A stretch of 64,000 nucleotides of DNA, from assembly GCF_004799755.1 (NCBI RefSeq), contig NZ_SLUB01000020.1, positions 1-64,000 of the forward strand. The letters run 5' to 3'. Both the position numbers and the translations under genes were made by a program. The stretch is from Bacillus timonensis. Lineage in GTDB: Bacteria; Bacillota; Bacilli; Bacillales; Bacillaceae_L. How positions within the stretch are numbered: the first letter of the stretch is position 1; every line of letters starts with the position of its first letter. Below the pieces are notes generated by a model. The model made no database searches. It saw nothing but the letters and a program-made list of their open reading frames with translations, and was not told where the DNA came from. This document shows positions 53,389 to 63,169 of the stretch, piece by piece.

Positions 53389-53417
53389 TAAAAAAACCCG
53401 TACCCGGGCTTTTTCGT
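53389..53417 (-). terminator. Hairpin between secE and nusG
   Basis: Minus strand AGCCCG-GGTA-CGGGTT followed by T7. It lies about 30 nt downstream of an extended -10 promoter. It could end the rpmG-secE transcript or attenuate nusG. Confidence 0.75.
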
Positions 53418-53443
53418 AAAAGATTCTTTATTCTCTATCCATC

Positions 53444-53474
53444 ATTATACCATGAGTATACAGTGTTTATTCAA
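53444..53474 (-). promoter_or_regulatory. Promoter between secE and nusG
   Basis: Minus strand TTGAAT (53469-53474, inside the secE stop region), a 19-bp spacer and TGG-TATAAT (53444-53449). The extended -10 compensates for the long spacer. The terminator-like hairpin follows almost immediately. Confidence 0.5.
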
Positions 53475-53649
53475 GTACTAAACGAATTAATTCGGAAATT
53501 CCTAGGTCAATCACAGCAAAAAACACAGATACAAAGATTACAGTTGTTAATGTAACAATTGTATAGCGTGTAAGTTCCTTTCTTTTTGGCCAGCTTGTTT
53601 TCTTCATTTCTCGAACTACTTCACGAAAAAACTTGGTTATGCGCTTCAT
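53467..53649 (-). CDS. secE: Protein translocase subunit SecE
   Basis: 60 residues from the ATG at 53649 (GGAGG upstream), the short single-helix form. It has an amphipathic N-terminal helix (MKRITKFFREVVREMKKTSWPKRKELTRYT) in pieces with the conserved SWP motif, then one membrane segment (VTLTTVIFVSVFFAVIDLGI). It clamps SecY. It is cotranscribed with rpmG. Confidence 0.96.
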   Translation of the reverse strand: MKRITKFFREVVREMKKTSWPKRKELTRYTIVTLTTVIFVSVFFAVIDLGISELIRLVLE

Positions 53650-53686
53650 CCATGTAACCTCCAACTTTATCAACACTGTCTGCGAT

Positions 53687-53833
53687 CTATTTCGTTTCAC
53701 GATGATTCGTGTGAGAATTGCAAGTCTTACAAAACTTCTTCATTTCAAGTCGTTCAGCTGAAGTGCTATTCTTCATAGTGGAGTAATTTCTACTCCCACA
53801 TTCCACACAGGCTAAAATTACTTTTTTTCGCAT
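53687..53833 (-). CDS. rpmG: 50S ribosomal protein L33 (bL33)
   Basis: 48 residues read directly: [19 protein letters not shown] at the start and [17 protein letters not shown] at the end. It is the zinc-binding type with two CxxC pairs. It lies between sigH and secE, where B. subtilis has rpmGB. Bacillus genomes often hold several L33 paralogues, so the suffix cannot be settled here. Confidence 0.93.
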   Translation of the reverse strand: MRKKVILACVECGSRNYSTMKNSTSAERLEMKKFCKTCNSHTNHRETK

Positions 53834-53900
53834 TTTATCACCTACCATGTAAAATGCTACTTGCATCCTATTTTATGAAAAAAGTCTCAATTTCCTTAAA

Positions 53901-53930
53901 AATGTAACATAGCCTTGATTTGTATGTCAA
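53901..53930 (-). promoter_or_regulatory. Promoter of rpmG-secE
   Basis: Minus strand TTGACA (53925-53930), an 18-bp spacer, then TGT-TACATT (TACATT at 53901-53906), an extended -10, about 70 nt before rpmG. Confidence 0.65.
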
Positions 53931-53966
53931 TACTAGCCCCTACCTGTAAATAATGGTTGAAACGGA

Positions 53967-54620
53967 TTATAACTTAATTTCTTGAATTTCTAAATACCGT
54001 TCTAACTTACGCTTTACACGCTGGAGTGCATTATCGATTGACTTTACATGCCGGTTTAAATCCTCTGATATCTCCTGATAGGATCTTCCGTCCAAATATA
54101 AGGACAATACCTTCCGTTCCAAATCACTTAAAAGCTCTGCCATTTTTAATTCAATGTCATCAAACTTTTCCCTGTTGATGATTAATTCCTCAGGATCGAG
54201 AATCTTTGCTCCTGATATGACATCCATTAATGTACGGTCAGATTCTTCATCATATATCGGCTTGTCCAACGAAACATAAGAGTTTAGAGGAATATGCTTT
54301 TGTCTAGTTGCTGTTTTAATCGCAGTGATAATTTGACGTGTAATACATAGCTCCGCAAACGCTTTAAACGAAGAAAGCTTGTCCTCCTTAAAGTCACGTA
54401 TCGCTTTATATAACCCGATCATACCTTCCTGAACAATATCCTCACGATCCGCCCCAATTAAAAAATAGGATCTGGCTTTTGCACGTACAAAATTTTTATA
54501 CTTATTGATTAAATAGTCCAAAGCCTCACTTTCTCCAGCATGGACCAATTCCACGACTTCCTCATCCTCTAGTCGGTCATAATATAACCTGTTGCCATAA
54601 TCATCGAAGCTTGAACTCAC
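53967..54620 (-). CDS. sigH: RNA polymerase sigma-H factor
   Basis: 217 residues, sigma-70 family group 3. Region 2 (LINKYKNFVRAKARSYFLIGADREDIVQEGMIGLYKAIRDF in pieces) and region 4 (LSDLERKVLSLYLDGRSYQEI) are intact. In Bacillus, sigma-H drives transition-phase and early sporulation genes (spo0A, kinA, spo0F). The GTG start has GGAGGG upstream. A sigma-A promoter lies ahead of it. Confidence 0.97.
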   Translation of the reverse strand: MSSSFDDYGNRLYYDRLEDEEVVELVHAGESEALDYLINKYKNFVRAKARSYFLIGADREDIVQEGMIGLYKAIRDFKEDKLSSFKAFAELCITRQIITAIKTATRQKHIPLNSYVSLDKPIYDEESDRTLMDVISGAKILDPEELIINREKFDDIELKMAELLSDLERKVLSLYLDGRSYQEISEDLNRHVKSIDNALQRVKRKLERYLEIQEIKL

Positions 54621-54704
54621 ACCGATCCCTCCGACCTACCTTAGAAGTTGTTTCCTACCAAAATTCGTAAAACATAATGTTCATAAAATTCTTTATCTAG
54701 AAAT

Positions 54705-54734
54705 ATTATACAGGAGTGCTTTTCCAAGCGTCAA
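54705..54734 (-). promoter_or_regulatory. Sigma-A promoter of sigH
   Basis: Minus strand TTGACG (54729-54734), 18-bp spacer, TATAAT (54705-54710). It lies in the gap after rae1. In B. subtilis the sigH promoter is sigma-A dependent and repressed by AbrB; the AT-rich leader here would allow that. Confidence 0.75.
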
Positions 54735-54738
54735 CCGC

Positions 54739-55248
54739 TCATCGCTGTCCACGACGCCATTTTTCAAAAATTTCTGCCACTTCGTCGGAAAGTGGAATTT
54801 TTGAAACACTTTTTTCTTGATAGGTTTTCTTTACATCCTTTTTAATTCCGGATTCCACGACTTCCATTTCGGTTAATAATTCCCTTGCTGATTTCCGTAA
54901 GGCCCCTTGTCCGAAAATTTGCCATTGCTCTGTATAATCCGAGGTGGCTACGTGGATTTGCGTTTTGATATTGTTTAATTGTTGAGCAAGCTTTTCGATT
55001 CGTTCATCGGCCGTTTCATTTTCACGAGTAAAAATGACTTCTACTTTTCGGCTTTTCATTTTGGTTTCAATTCCCGGTACGAGGTGTGCATCAAAAACGA
55101 CAATCACCTTATATCCTGTATACGCCTGATATTCAGCCATCTTTTCAATTAATAAATCACGCGCCGCAGAAAAATCCTTGGTTTTAAGAACACGTAATTC
55201 TGGCCATGCACCAATAATGTTGTAGCCATCTACCAGCAGGATATCCAT
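54739..55248 (-). CDS. rae1: Ribosome-dependent mRNA endonuclease Rae1 (YacP, NYN domain)
   Basis: 169 residues of PIN-like NYN fold: ILLVDGYNIIGAWPEL at the start, VIVVFDAH and VATSDYTEQWQIFGQGA with the conserved acidic residues. B. subtilis Rae1 cleaves certain mRNAs in the ribosomal A site. It follows rlmB by 3 nt. Confidence 0.93.
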   Translation of the reverse strand: MDILLVDGYNIIGAWPELRVLKTKDFSAARDLLIEKMAEYQAYTGYKVIVVFDAHLVPGIETKMKSRKVEVIFTRENETADERIEKLAQQLNNIKTQIHVATSDYTEQWQIFGQGALRKSARELLTEMEVVESGIKKDVKKTYQEKSVSKIPLSDEVAEIFEKWRRGQR

Positions 55249-55251
55249 GTT

Positions 55252-55995
55252 TTATTCTCCTAACGGATTCCGCTTACGATATACCTCATACATTAATAGA
55301 CTTGCTGCAACTGAAGCATTTAAAGAGGTTACTTTCCCTTGCATCGGTAGTCTTAACAGAAAATCGCATTTTTCCTTTACAAGGCGTCCCATGCCTTTAC
55401 CTTCACTGCCAATAACCAAGCCAATTGACATTTTACCATCGATATTTCGATAATCCTCTTTTCCTTTCGCATCTGTTCCAACAATCCATACACCACGGTC
55501 CTTTAACTCATCAATCGTTCTCGCTAAATTTGTTACACGCGCAACTGGTATATATTCAATTGCTCCCGTTGAAGCCTTCGCTACGGTTGCGGTTAATCCA
55601 ACTGCTCTTCTCTTCGGGATTATTACCCCATGTGCTCCAACTGCATCTGCCGTACGAAGAATGGAACCAAGATTATGTGGATCTTCTAATTCATCCAACA
55701 GAATGATAAATGGTGCTTCATTTCGTTTCTCTGCTAAAGCGAGAATATCATCCACCTCAGCATACTCATACGCAGCTACCTGCGCGACAACTCCTTGGTG
55801 ATTCCCTTCAACCATTTGGTCAATCTTCTTTTTCGGAACAAATTGAACCATGACATTTCCTTCCTTTGCAAGAGAAGTAATCAGGTTCATTTGACCTCTA
55901 TTCGAGCCTTCTGCTATCCAAATTTTATTGATATCCCGCTCTGACTTTAACGCTTCAATAACGGGGTTCTTCCCAATAATATAATCACTCGCCAC
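55252..55995 (-). CDS. rlmB: 23S rRNA 2'-O-methyltransferase RlmB (SPOUT)
   Basis: 247 residues. N-terminal substrate-binding domain (IIGKNPVIEALKS) and a SPOUT domain with the knot motifs LDELEDPHNLGSILRTADAVGAHGV in pieces, IVGTDAKG, LVIGSEGKGM and LNASVAASLLMYE. It methylates G2251 in E. coli numbering. YacO of B. subtilis lies at the same place. Confidence 0.94.
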   Translation of the reverse strand: MASDYIIGKNPVIEALKSERDINKIWIAEGSNRGQMNLITSLAKEGNVMVQFVPKKKIDQMVEGNHQGVVAQVAAYEYAEVDDILALAEKRNEAPFIILLDELEDPHNLGSILRTADAVGAHGVIIPKRRAVGLTATVAKASTGAIEYIPVARVTNLARTIDELKDRGVWIVGTDAKGKEDYRNIDGKMSIGLVIGSEGKGMGRLVKEKCDFLLRLPMQGKVTSLNASVAASLLMYEVYRKRNPLGE

Positions 55996-56012
55996 TTCTT
56001 TTTCCTCCTTTC

Positions 56013-56423
56013 TTAAGATTCAATGATTCGAAACGCCTCTTCAATAATAGAATGGATTCTCTCTTCGTCATTTTGTAAAAAATGATAACCTAGTAAAGCT
56101 TCAAATGCAGTACTGTATCGGTATGTCTGGACATCTGTATTTTTGGGGACGGTTCCACTCTTCGCATTGCGGCCCCTTCTAATGACTCCCTGTTCCTCTT
56201 CGGAAAAAAACTCTTCCTCCAGCATCTTGTGAATGACAGCGGATTGAGCCTTGGCAGAAACATAATGCTTTGCCTGATTATGAAGTTGATTAGGTCTCAC
56301 ACTCCCTTTTTGCAAAAGGTAATGCCGTACATACATTTCATATACAGCATCACCCATATAAGCAAGAGCAAGACTATTTAATTGATGGCTATCAATTTGA
56401 TTGTCTGATAAAAACATTTTCAT
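56013..56423 (-). CDS. mrnC: Mini-ribonuclease III (MrnC)
   Basis: 136 residues from the ATG at 56423, with AGAGGA upstream and one base between the cysS stop and this start. It is an RNase III catalytic domain without ds[18 protein letters not shown] (Asp), [20 protein letters not shown] and [13 protein letters not shown] (Glu). It matures 23S rRNA ends together with L3. Confidence 0.94.
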   Translation of the reverse strand: MKMFLSDNQIDSHQLNSLALAYMGDAVYEMYVRHYLLQKGSVRPNQLHNQAKHYVSAKAQSAVIHKMLEEEFFSEEEQGVIRRGRNAKSGTVPKNTDVQTYRYSTAFEALLGYHFLQNDEERIHSIIEEAFRIIES

Positions 56424-56424
56424 G

Positions 56425-57822
56425 CTATCCTCTTTTCCATCTTGTCCCTTGAGGAGTGTCTTCAAGAATAATATTCATAGCTTTTAGTTGATCACGGATT
56501 TGATCGGATAGAGCAAAATCACGGTCTTTACGCGCTTGATTTCTCTTTGCAATAAGTTCTTCGATTTCCTCATCAAGTAATTGCTCATCCACGACTTTAA
56601 GTCCCAGCGTATTGAATAACACCTCAAACTCTTGTAAAAAGGCTTCAATCACTTTTTCCGACGTATTTTTTTCCTGTAAATAATAGTTCGCCTGTTTCGA
56701 AAGGTCGAATAAAACAGAAATGGCATTTGCTGTATTAAAATCATCATCCATTGCTACGATAAACTCGTTTCGAAAGCCTTTGATTTTTTCTAACCAGGCG
56801 TCATCATTCGTTGTTAAATTTGTACTACTTTCCTGACGATGCTTTAGATTGGTATAAGAAGTACGTAATCGTTCTAATGCGTTTTTCGTACTTTCCAGTA
56901 ATTCAAGGTTGTAGTTGATTGGATGACGATAATGAACAGACAGCATGAAAAAGCGCAATACCTGTGGATCAATGTCTTTGATAATATCGTGAACTAATAC
57001 AAAGTTCCCTAGGGATTTTGACATTTTTTCATTATCAATATTAATATAGCCGTTATGCATCCAATAGTTGGCGAAAGTCTTTTCATTTACTGCTTCTGAT
57101 TGTGCAATTTCGTTTTCATGATGTGGAAATGCTAAGTCTTGACCACCTGCGTGAATATCAATGGTCTCACCTAAGTATTTTCTTGCCATCGCTGAGCATT
57201 CAATATGCCAGCCAGGGCGTCCATTGCCCCATGGACTTTCCCAGTATATTTCACCAGGCTTGGCACTTTTCCATAGTACAAAATCAAGGGCATCCTGCTT
57301 CTTATCTCCAACTTCAATTCTTGCACCCACACGGAGTTCATCAATGGATTGATGTGAAAGCTTACCATATTCCTTAAATTCCCTTGTGCGGTAGTACACG
57401 TCACCTTCTGATTCATAGGCAAACCCTTTCTCAATCAAGGCTTGGATGAAATCAATGATAATATCCATGTTTTCGGTGACCCTTGGGTGAACATCTGCCT
57501 TTTTGCATCCTAATGCAGACACGTCATCATAATAGGCATTGATAAAACGATCGGCAATGGTTGGCACTTCTTCCCCTAACTCATTTGCTGCTTTGATTAA
57601 TTTATCGTCAACATCTGTGAAGTTAGATACATAATGAACGTCATAGCCTCTAAATTCAAAATAGCGTCGGACTGTATCAAATACGATAGCTGGTCGTGCA
57701 TTTCCGATATGGATGTAGTTGTAAACGGTTGGACCGCACACATACATTTTTACCTTATTTTCTTCAAGGGGTTTAAACTCTTCTTTCTTTCGTGTCAGTG
57801 TATTATATATGTGAATGGGCAT
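56425..57822 (-). CDS. cysS: Cysteinyl-tRNA synthetase
   Basis: 465 residues, class Ia. HIGH motif HIGNARPA, zinc ligands (Cys in [19 protein letters not shown] and the downstream HHENE) and the KMSKS loop KMSKSLGNF. The start is inside the end of cysE (20-nt overlap), with GGAAGGAG in that gene, so the two are coupled. Expression is controlled by the upstream cysteine T-box. Confidence 0.98.
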   Translation of the reverse strand: MPIHIYNTLTRKKEEFKPLEENKVKMYVCGPTVYNYIHIGNARPAIVFDTVRRYFEFRGYDVHYVSNFTDVDDKLIKAANELGEEVPTIADRFINAYYDDVSALGCKKADVHPRVTENMDIIIDFIQALIEKGFAYESEGDVYYRTREFKEYGKLSHQSIDELRVGARIEVGDKKQDALDFVLWKSAKPGEIYWESPWGNGRPGWHIECSAMARKYLGETIDIHAGGQDLAFPHHENEIAQSEAVNEKTFANYWMHNGYINIDNEKMSKSLGNFVLVHDIIKDIDPQVLRFFMLSVHYRHPINYNLELLESTKNALERLRTSYTNLKHRQESSTNLTTNDDAWLEKIKGFRNEFIVAMDDDFNTANAISVLFDLSKQANYYLQEKNTSEKVIEAFLQEFEVLFNTLGLKVVDEQLLDEEIEELIAKRNQARKDRDFALSDQIRDQLKAMNIILEDTPQGTRWKRG

Positions 57823-58471
57823 TATCCGTTGCTCCTTCCTTTTTCTGTATTTCCTCTTTTAAGCTTTTTATTTCATTTTCTAGCTCTCTGATTTTATCTG
57901 AAACAGGATCTGGTAAATCTCGATGATTTAAGTCCTTCGTATTTCTAATTTTGACGCCGTCTTGAATCACTACTCGACCTGGAATTCCAACAACTGTCGA
58001 ATTCGGAGGAACATCTTGCAAAACAACCGAACCCGCTCCTACCTTTGAATTTTCTCCAATTGTAATGGATCCTAATACTTTTGCTCCTGATGCGATAAGG
58101 GCATTGTCCTTCACTGTAGGATGTCGCTTTCCTTTTTCTTTTCCTGTACCGCCAAGTGTTACCCCCTGGAATACAGTCACATTATCTCCGATTTCACACG
58201 TCTCACCAATGACTACGCCCATGCCATGGTCGATAAAAAAACGACGACCAATTTTAGCTCCAGGGTGAATTTCAATTCCTGTAAAAAAGCGACTTATTTG
58301 TGATACCGTTCTAGCCAAGAAAAACATCTTGCGTTTAAAAAGAAAGTGCGCTACACGATGTGCCCAAATGGCATGCAATCCAGAATATGTTAAGATGACC
58401 TCAAAATGAGATCTTGCTGCCGGATCCTGTTCAAATACTACCTCGATATCCTCTTTCATAGTTCTAAACAC
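57803..58471 (-). CDS. cysE: Serine O-acetyltransferase CysE
   Basis: 222 residues from the GTG at 58471 (AAGGAGGG 6 nt upstream), giving [18 protein letters not shown], close to B. subtilis CysE; an earlier TTG overlaps the site. Helical N-terminal part, then a left-handed beta-helix with hexapeptide repeats and the active-site [15 protein letters not shown]. It makes O-acetylserine for cysteine synthesis. Being in one operon with cysS ties cysteine synthesis to charging of tRNA-Cys. Confidence 0.97.
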   Translation of the reverse strand: MFRTMKEDIEVVFEQDPAARSHFEVILTYSGLHAIWAHRVAHFLFKRKMFFLARTVSQISRFFTGIEIHPGAKIGRRFFIDHGMGVVIGETCEIGDNVTVFQGVTLGGTGKEKGKRHPTVKDNALIASGAKVLGSITIGENSKVGAGSVVLQDVPPNSTVVGIPGRVVIQDGVKIRNTKDLNHRDLPDPVSDKIRELENEIKSLKEEIQKKEGATDNAHSHI

Positions 58472-58489
58472 AATCAACCCTCCTTATTA

Positions 58490-58674
58490 GAAAAGCGGTA
58501 GCGCCTTGGAAGTGGAACATCGACTAACTACTGCTACGTCCTGTGGCAAACGTCGATGCCAGCACATCCTGTTCGAGTCCGACAAGTACAAGACAAGCCC
58601 TGACTGAAGGCGCGTTTGCCTTCAGAAGCGATTGGCTTGTGATCTCGAGGGGCTGGGCGCCGGAGCTAGACATG
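58490..58674. repeat. Interspersed palindromic repeat, copy 2
   Basis: About 185 bp, opposite orientation to copy 1. The reverse complement starts TGTCTAGCTCCGGCGCCCAG and ends near AAGGCGCTACCGCTTTTC, sharing its ends and the AGCCCCTCGAG block with copy 1, but it has a longer, different centre (with a CTGAAGGC/GCCTTCAG hairpin). It is inserted between the T-box terminator and cysE. Confidence 0.8.
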
Positions 58675-58684
58675 ACCTTTTTCC

Positions 58685-58995
58685 AAAATAAAAAGCGCCC
58701 CTGTGTAAAAACACAGAGACGCTATATTCACGCGGTTCCACTCTGTTTAGGCAATGAAAATCCCATTACCTCAACTTAATCTCTTAACGGTGAGCCGCCG
58801 CTTTTATCTACTACGTTACCCGTTACGCTATCGGTTCGATAAAAGACTCAAAGGTGCATTTCAATAAGCATTTCCCTTAAACCACTTTCAGCCGGTGATG
58901 GTTCTCTCTGTTCGTATTTGCTTGAACTCACAAATACTTTAAAGTAAATAACTTATTTACTCTCCTTATCAACACTTTTACAATATATAATTTGT
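58685..58995 (-). promoter_or_regulatory. T-box riboswitch, cysteine-specific, controlling cysE-cysS
   Basis: The minus strand contains the T-box sequence TGGAACCGCG (58731-58740) followed by a terminator (AGCGCCCCTGTGT/ACACAGAGACGCT with T-run, 58688-58723). In stem I the specifier TGC (58856-58858) precedes ACCTTTGAG, matching cysteine. Uncharged tRNA-Cys would stabilise the antiterminator and allow cysE-cysS transcription. The position between gltX and cysE is that of the B. subtilis element. Confidence 0.92.
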
Positions 58996-59002
58996 TACCT
59001 AT

Positions 59003-59031
59003 ACTATATTACATTTTCAGCCAGATGTTAA
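59003..59031 (-). promoter_or_regulatory. Promoter of the T-box / cysE-cysS unit
   Basis: Minus strand TTAACA (59026-59031), 17-bp spacer, TATAGT (59003-59008). The -35 overlaps the gltX stop codon. No terminator separates gltX, so read-through from gltX into the T-box is also likely. Confidence 0.65.
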
Positions 59032-60485
59032 CTAATTAAACTTTTAAGGCGTGAAATTATTTTTTCTTTTCCTAATAGGTGAATCGCTTGTGGTAAATCT
59101 GGCCCGTGAAGCTGACCCGTTGCCGCTGCACGAATCGGCATGAAAAGATTCTTACCTTTTTGTCCTGTACCTTTTTGAACAGCTTTAATGGATGCTTTAA
59201 TTTCATCTGCACCGAATGTTTCAAGACCTTCAACCTCTTGTAAAAAGGCCTTTAGTACTTCAGGAACTGTTTCTCCCGCAAGAACTTCCTTCGCATCTTC
59301 TTCAAGCGTTACTTCATCCTTAAAGAAAAGGTTGGTTAGTTCAACGATTTCCGCTCCATAGCTCATTTTTTCTTGATGTAGTGCAATTAAGTCACGTACC
59401 CATTGTTTGTCTGAATCACTCAATGGCTCACTCAATCTACCTGCTTTGATTAAATGTGGTAGCGAAAGCTCAACTAGGCGATCAAGTTCAATGTTCTTAA
59501 TATATTGGTTATTCATCCATGTAAGCTTTTGCGTATCAAAAACTGCTGGTGATTTAGATAAACGGGCTGGATCAAAAATGTCAATAAACTCATCTTTTGT
59601 ATGTAGCTCTTCTTCTCCACCTGGCGACCAACCTAATAGCGTAATAAAGTTAAATAGGGCTTCTGGCAGGTATCCACGTTCTTCATATTGCTCAATAAAT
59701 TGAATAATAGACTCATCACGCTTGCTTAGCTTCTTATGGTTTTCGCCAACGATTAATGTCATATGTCCGAATGTTGGAATATCCCAGTTAAAAGCCTCAT
59801 ACACCACCATTTGCTTCGGTGTATTGGAAATATGGTCTTCCCCACGCAAAACATGTGAAATTTCCATGAGATGATCATCAATGGCTACTGCAAAATTATA
59901 AGTCGGAGTTCCATCCTTCTTCACAATTACATAATCGCCCATGCCTTCTGACTCAAAAGAAATTTCGCCTTTAACCATATCATGAAACGTATAAACCTTG
60001 CCTTGCGGAATAATGATACGAATACTCGGCTGTCTTCCTTCACTTTCTAAAGCTTCCTGTTGATCCTTCGTTAAGTGACGGCATTTACCTGAGTAATGAG
60101 GTGTCTCACCACGTGCCATCTGCTCTTCACGTTCTTTTTCAATTTCTTCTTCCGTACAAAAGCATTTATAAGCAAGACCTTTTTCAAGAAGCTCTGTATA
60201 ATACTTTTCATAAATCTCATTACGTTCTGATTGACGATATGGTCCGTGCTCACCACCAACATCCGGTCCCTCATCCCAATCAATTCCAAGCCATTTCAAA
60301 TATTTCAGCTGACTTTCTTCGCCACCTTCAATATTTCGTTTCTTATCAGTATCTTCAATACGAATGATGAATTTTCCGTTTTGGTTTCGTGCATATAAAT
60401 AATTAAATAAGGCTGTTCTTGCGTTTCCAATATGTAAATGTCCTGTTGGACTTGGTGCATAGCGCACACGTACGTTATTTGTCAT
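59028..60485 (-). CDS. gltX: Glutamyl-tRNA synthetase
   Basis: 485 residues, class Ib. HIGH-type motif [10 protein letters not shown], zinc-like region CFCTEEE...GKCRHL and KMSKS-type KLSKRDESI. In Bacillus this enzyme is non-discriminating and also charges tRNA-Gln with Glu, later fixed by GatCAB. It sits between ispF and the cysES unit. Confidence 0.98.
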   Translation of the reverse strand: MTNNVRVRYAPSPTGHLHIGNARTALFNYLYARNQNGKFIIRIEDTDKKRNIEGGEESQLKYLKWLGIDWDEGPDVGGEHGPYRQSERNEIYEKYYTELLEKGLAYKCFCTEEEIEKEREEQMARGETPHYSGKCRHLTKDQQEALESEGRQPSIRIIIPQGKVYTFHDMVKGEISFESEGMGDYVIVKKDGTPTYNFAVAIDDHLMEISHVLRGEDHISNTPKQMVVYEAFNWDIPTFGHMTLIVGENHKKLSKRDESIIQFIEQYEERGYLPEALFNFITLLGWSPGGEEELHTKDEFIDIFDPARLSKSPAVFDTQKLTWMNNQYIKNIELDRLVELSLPHLIKAGRLSEPLSDSDKQWVRDLIALHQEKMSYGAEIVELTNLFFKDEVTLEEDAKEVLAGETVPEVLKAFLQEVEGLETFGADEIKASIKAVQKGTGQKGKNLFMPIRAAATGQLHGPDLPQAIHLLGKEKIISRLKSLIS

Positions 60486-60551
60486 ATGTACCCTCCGTTA
60501 CAACGCTTAGTATCATCTAGATTTTTAACACAAATTTAGTAAACCCAATAA

Positions 60552-61034
60552 TTAGTTCTCTACCTTTTGTAGCAAAATCGTTACTTGTGCTGCAATTCCC
60601 TCACCGCGACCCGTAAAACCTAACTTTTCAGTTGTTGTTGCTTTCACATTTACCTGTGAAGAATCTGCTTCTAGCAACTCGGCAATCCGCACTCTAATGT
60701 GTTCAATATACGGAGCCATTTTTGGCTTTTGAGCAATAATCGTGCAGTCAATATTTCCAAGCTTATAGCCCTTTTCCTTCACCAAATTCCATACATGCTG
60801 TTGCAGTTTTGCAGAATCCGCATCCTTGAAATTTGGGTCTGTATCTGGAAAGTGCTTACCTATGTCACCTTCACCAATCGCTCCCAGACAGGCATCAGAA
60901 ACGGTGTGGAGCAATACATCTGCATCTGAATGTCCTAGTAGTCCTTTTTCATATGGTATGGTAATTCCACCTATAATTAACGGGCGTCCTTCAACCAATT
61001 GGTGAACGTCAAAGCCCTGTCCAATACGAAACAT
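60552..61034 (-). CDS. ispF: 2-C-methyl-D-erythritol 2,4-cyclodiphosphate synthase
   Basis: 160 residues, trimeric MEP-pathway enzyme. Metal ligands in GFDVHQL and [27 protein letters not shown] at the C-terminus. It converts CDP-ME-2-phosphate to MEcPP. It follows ispD as in B. subtilis. Confidence 0.98.
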   Translation of the reverse strand: MFRIGQGFDVHQLVEGRPLIIGGITIPYEKGLLGHSDADVLLHTVSDACLGAIGEGDIGKHFPDTDPNFKDADSAKLQQHVWNLVKEKGYKLGNIDCTIIAQKPKMAPYIEHIRVRIAELLEADSSQVNVKATTTEKLGFTGRGEGIAAQVTILLQKVEN

Positions 61035-61095
61035 TGGTTTTCCCCCTTTATTAAGTTTTCTAGTCTTTTGTCACGCGCACCATTGCGCTTTTTAT

Positions 61096-61794
<699 letters not shown>

Positions 61795-61808
61795 CTAACA
61801 CGATTCAA

Positions 61809-62900
61809 TTATAATGCCTTTTCAAGCAATTTTGGCTTCGCGAAAATCATTCGACCCGCTGATGTTTGTAAAACACTCGTTACAAGCACTTCAATGCGTT
61901 TTCCAATATAGTCGCGACCTTCTTCGACTACGATCATCGTACCGTCATCTAAATAAGCGATACCTTGATTATGCTCTTTTCCATCCTTAATGACTTGAAC
62001 GCTTAATTCTTCGCCAGGTAACACCACAGGCTTCACCGCATTCGCTAGGTCATTAATATTTAACACCGCCACATTTTGCAGCTCACAAACTTTGTTTAAG
62101 TTAAAGTCATTCGTCACGACTACACCCATCGTTAATTTTGCAAGCTTCACTAACTTACTATCAACCTCTTGAATATCGTCAAAATCACCTTCGTAGATTT
62201 CAACTTTAATCGCTAGTTCTTTTTGAATTCGGTTTAAAATATCGAGTCCTCTTCTACCGCGGTTTCGTTTTAATACGTCAGAAGAATCTGCAATATGCTG
62301 AAGTTCCTCTAACACAAATCGAGGAATTACAATTGTTCCTTCAAGAAACCCAGTTTGACATATATCTGCGATACGTCCATCAATAATAACACTTGTATCT
62401 AAAATTTTCAGTTTTTTGGCTTGTTGGTTTACTTCCTCTTCCTCCAAGCTCTTCTTTTTACCAGATCGGTTAATAGAGAATAAATTTACAAGTTCATCCC
62501 GCTTTTTAAAACCAACTTGAAACCCTAAATATCCCAAAAGCAAAGTAATAAAAATTGGAAGCACTGTATTTACTACCGAAAATGAAATACGGTCTAATGG
62601 AATCACGATTAAAAAAGCTACAATCAATCCGGAAATCAACCCTAAGCTTCCAAATAAAACATCTGTAACAGGAGCCTTGATCAATGACTCTTCCAGCCAT
62701 TTAATTAAACCTACGATATAATCTACTAACCAAAATGTAACAATAAATAATATAATAGCACCTAAAATCGCAAGCGTATATGAGTTATTTAGATATGGAA
62801 TATTGTCGATATTTAACAGCTTTAATACATCCGGTAGATAGACAATTCCAAGCATACCTCCGACGATTAGAAAAAAGAGCTGCACAATACGTTTTAACAT
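61809..62900 (-). CDS. yacL: PIN/TRAM-domain membrane protein YacL
   Basis: 363 residues. Four N-terminal membrane segments (about 4-135), then a PIN nuclease-like domain ([26 protein letters not shown]) and a C-terminal TRAM domain ([30 protein letters not shown] in pieces). Membrane-bound PIN-TRAM proteins are common in Firmicutes; the function is unclear. Normally disA lies directly upstream; here it does not. Confidence 0.93.
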   Translation of the reverse strand: MLKRIVQLFFLIVGGMLGIVYLPDVLKLLNIDNIPYLNNSYTLAILGAIILFIVTFWLVDYIVGLIKWLEESLIKAPVTDVLFGSLGLISGLIVAFLIVIPLDRISFSVVNTVLPIFITLLLGYLGFQVGFKKRDELVNLFSINRSGKKKSLEEEEVNQQAKKLKILDTSVIIDGRIADICQTGFLEGTIVIPRFVLEELQHIADSSDVLKRNRGRRGLDILNRIQKELAIKVEIYEGDFDDIQEVDSKLVKLAKLTMGVVVTNDFNLNKVCELQNVAVLNINDLANAVKPVVLPGEELSVQVIKDGKEHNQGIAYLDDGTMIVVEEGRDYIGKRIEVLVTSVLQTSAGRMIFAKPKLLEKAL

Positions 62901-63169
62901 TCCTTCACCTCCTCCTATTCATTATAATCACTTTATAATAATTGAAACCTACAATAAATAGCTTTTTTTAAAATGTAAACAGAATGACATCGATGTGTAA
63001 AACGCTACTCATATATTATTTTTTAATCCTGATAAAATTATAACTGCTTTAGTAAAAATTATTTCTAGTTGACTTTTGAATGATGGATGTCCACGGTTCA
63101 CACTTACTATACGAATAAAGCAATAAAATTGTTTCATTTTCACTAGATTTTTCAATTCTTTATTTTAGA
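62901..63169. other. Gap where disA is expected
   Basis: This 269-nt AT-rich gap between radA and yacL holds no ORF and no recognisable piece of disA, which occupies this position (radA-disA-yacL) in B. subtilis. A TATAAT close to yacL (around 62926-62931) could belong to a new yacL promoter, but its -35 is poor. No terminator for radA is obvious. Confidence 0.6.

Noticed and set aside
58543-58779. 78-codon plus-strand frame across the interspersed repeat and T-box
   Set aside because: It covers a non-coding hairpin repeat and the antisense of the T-box; no start signal.
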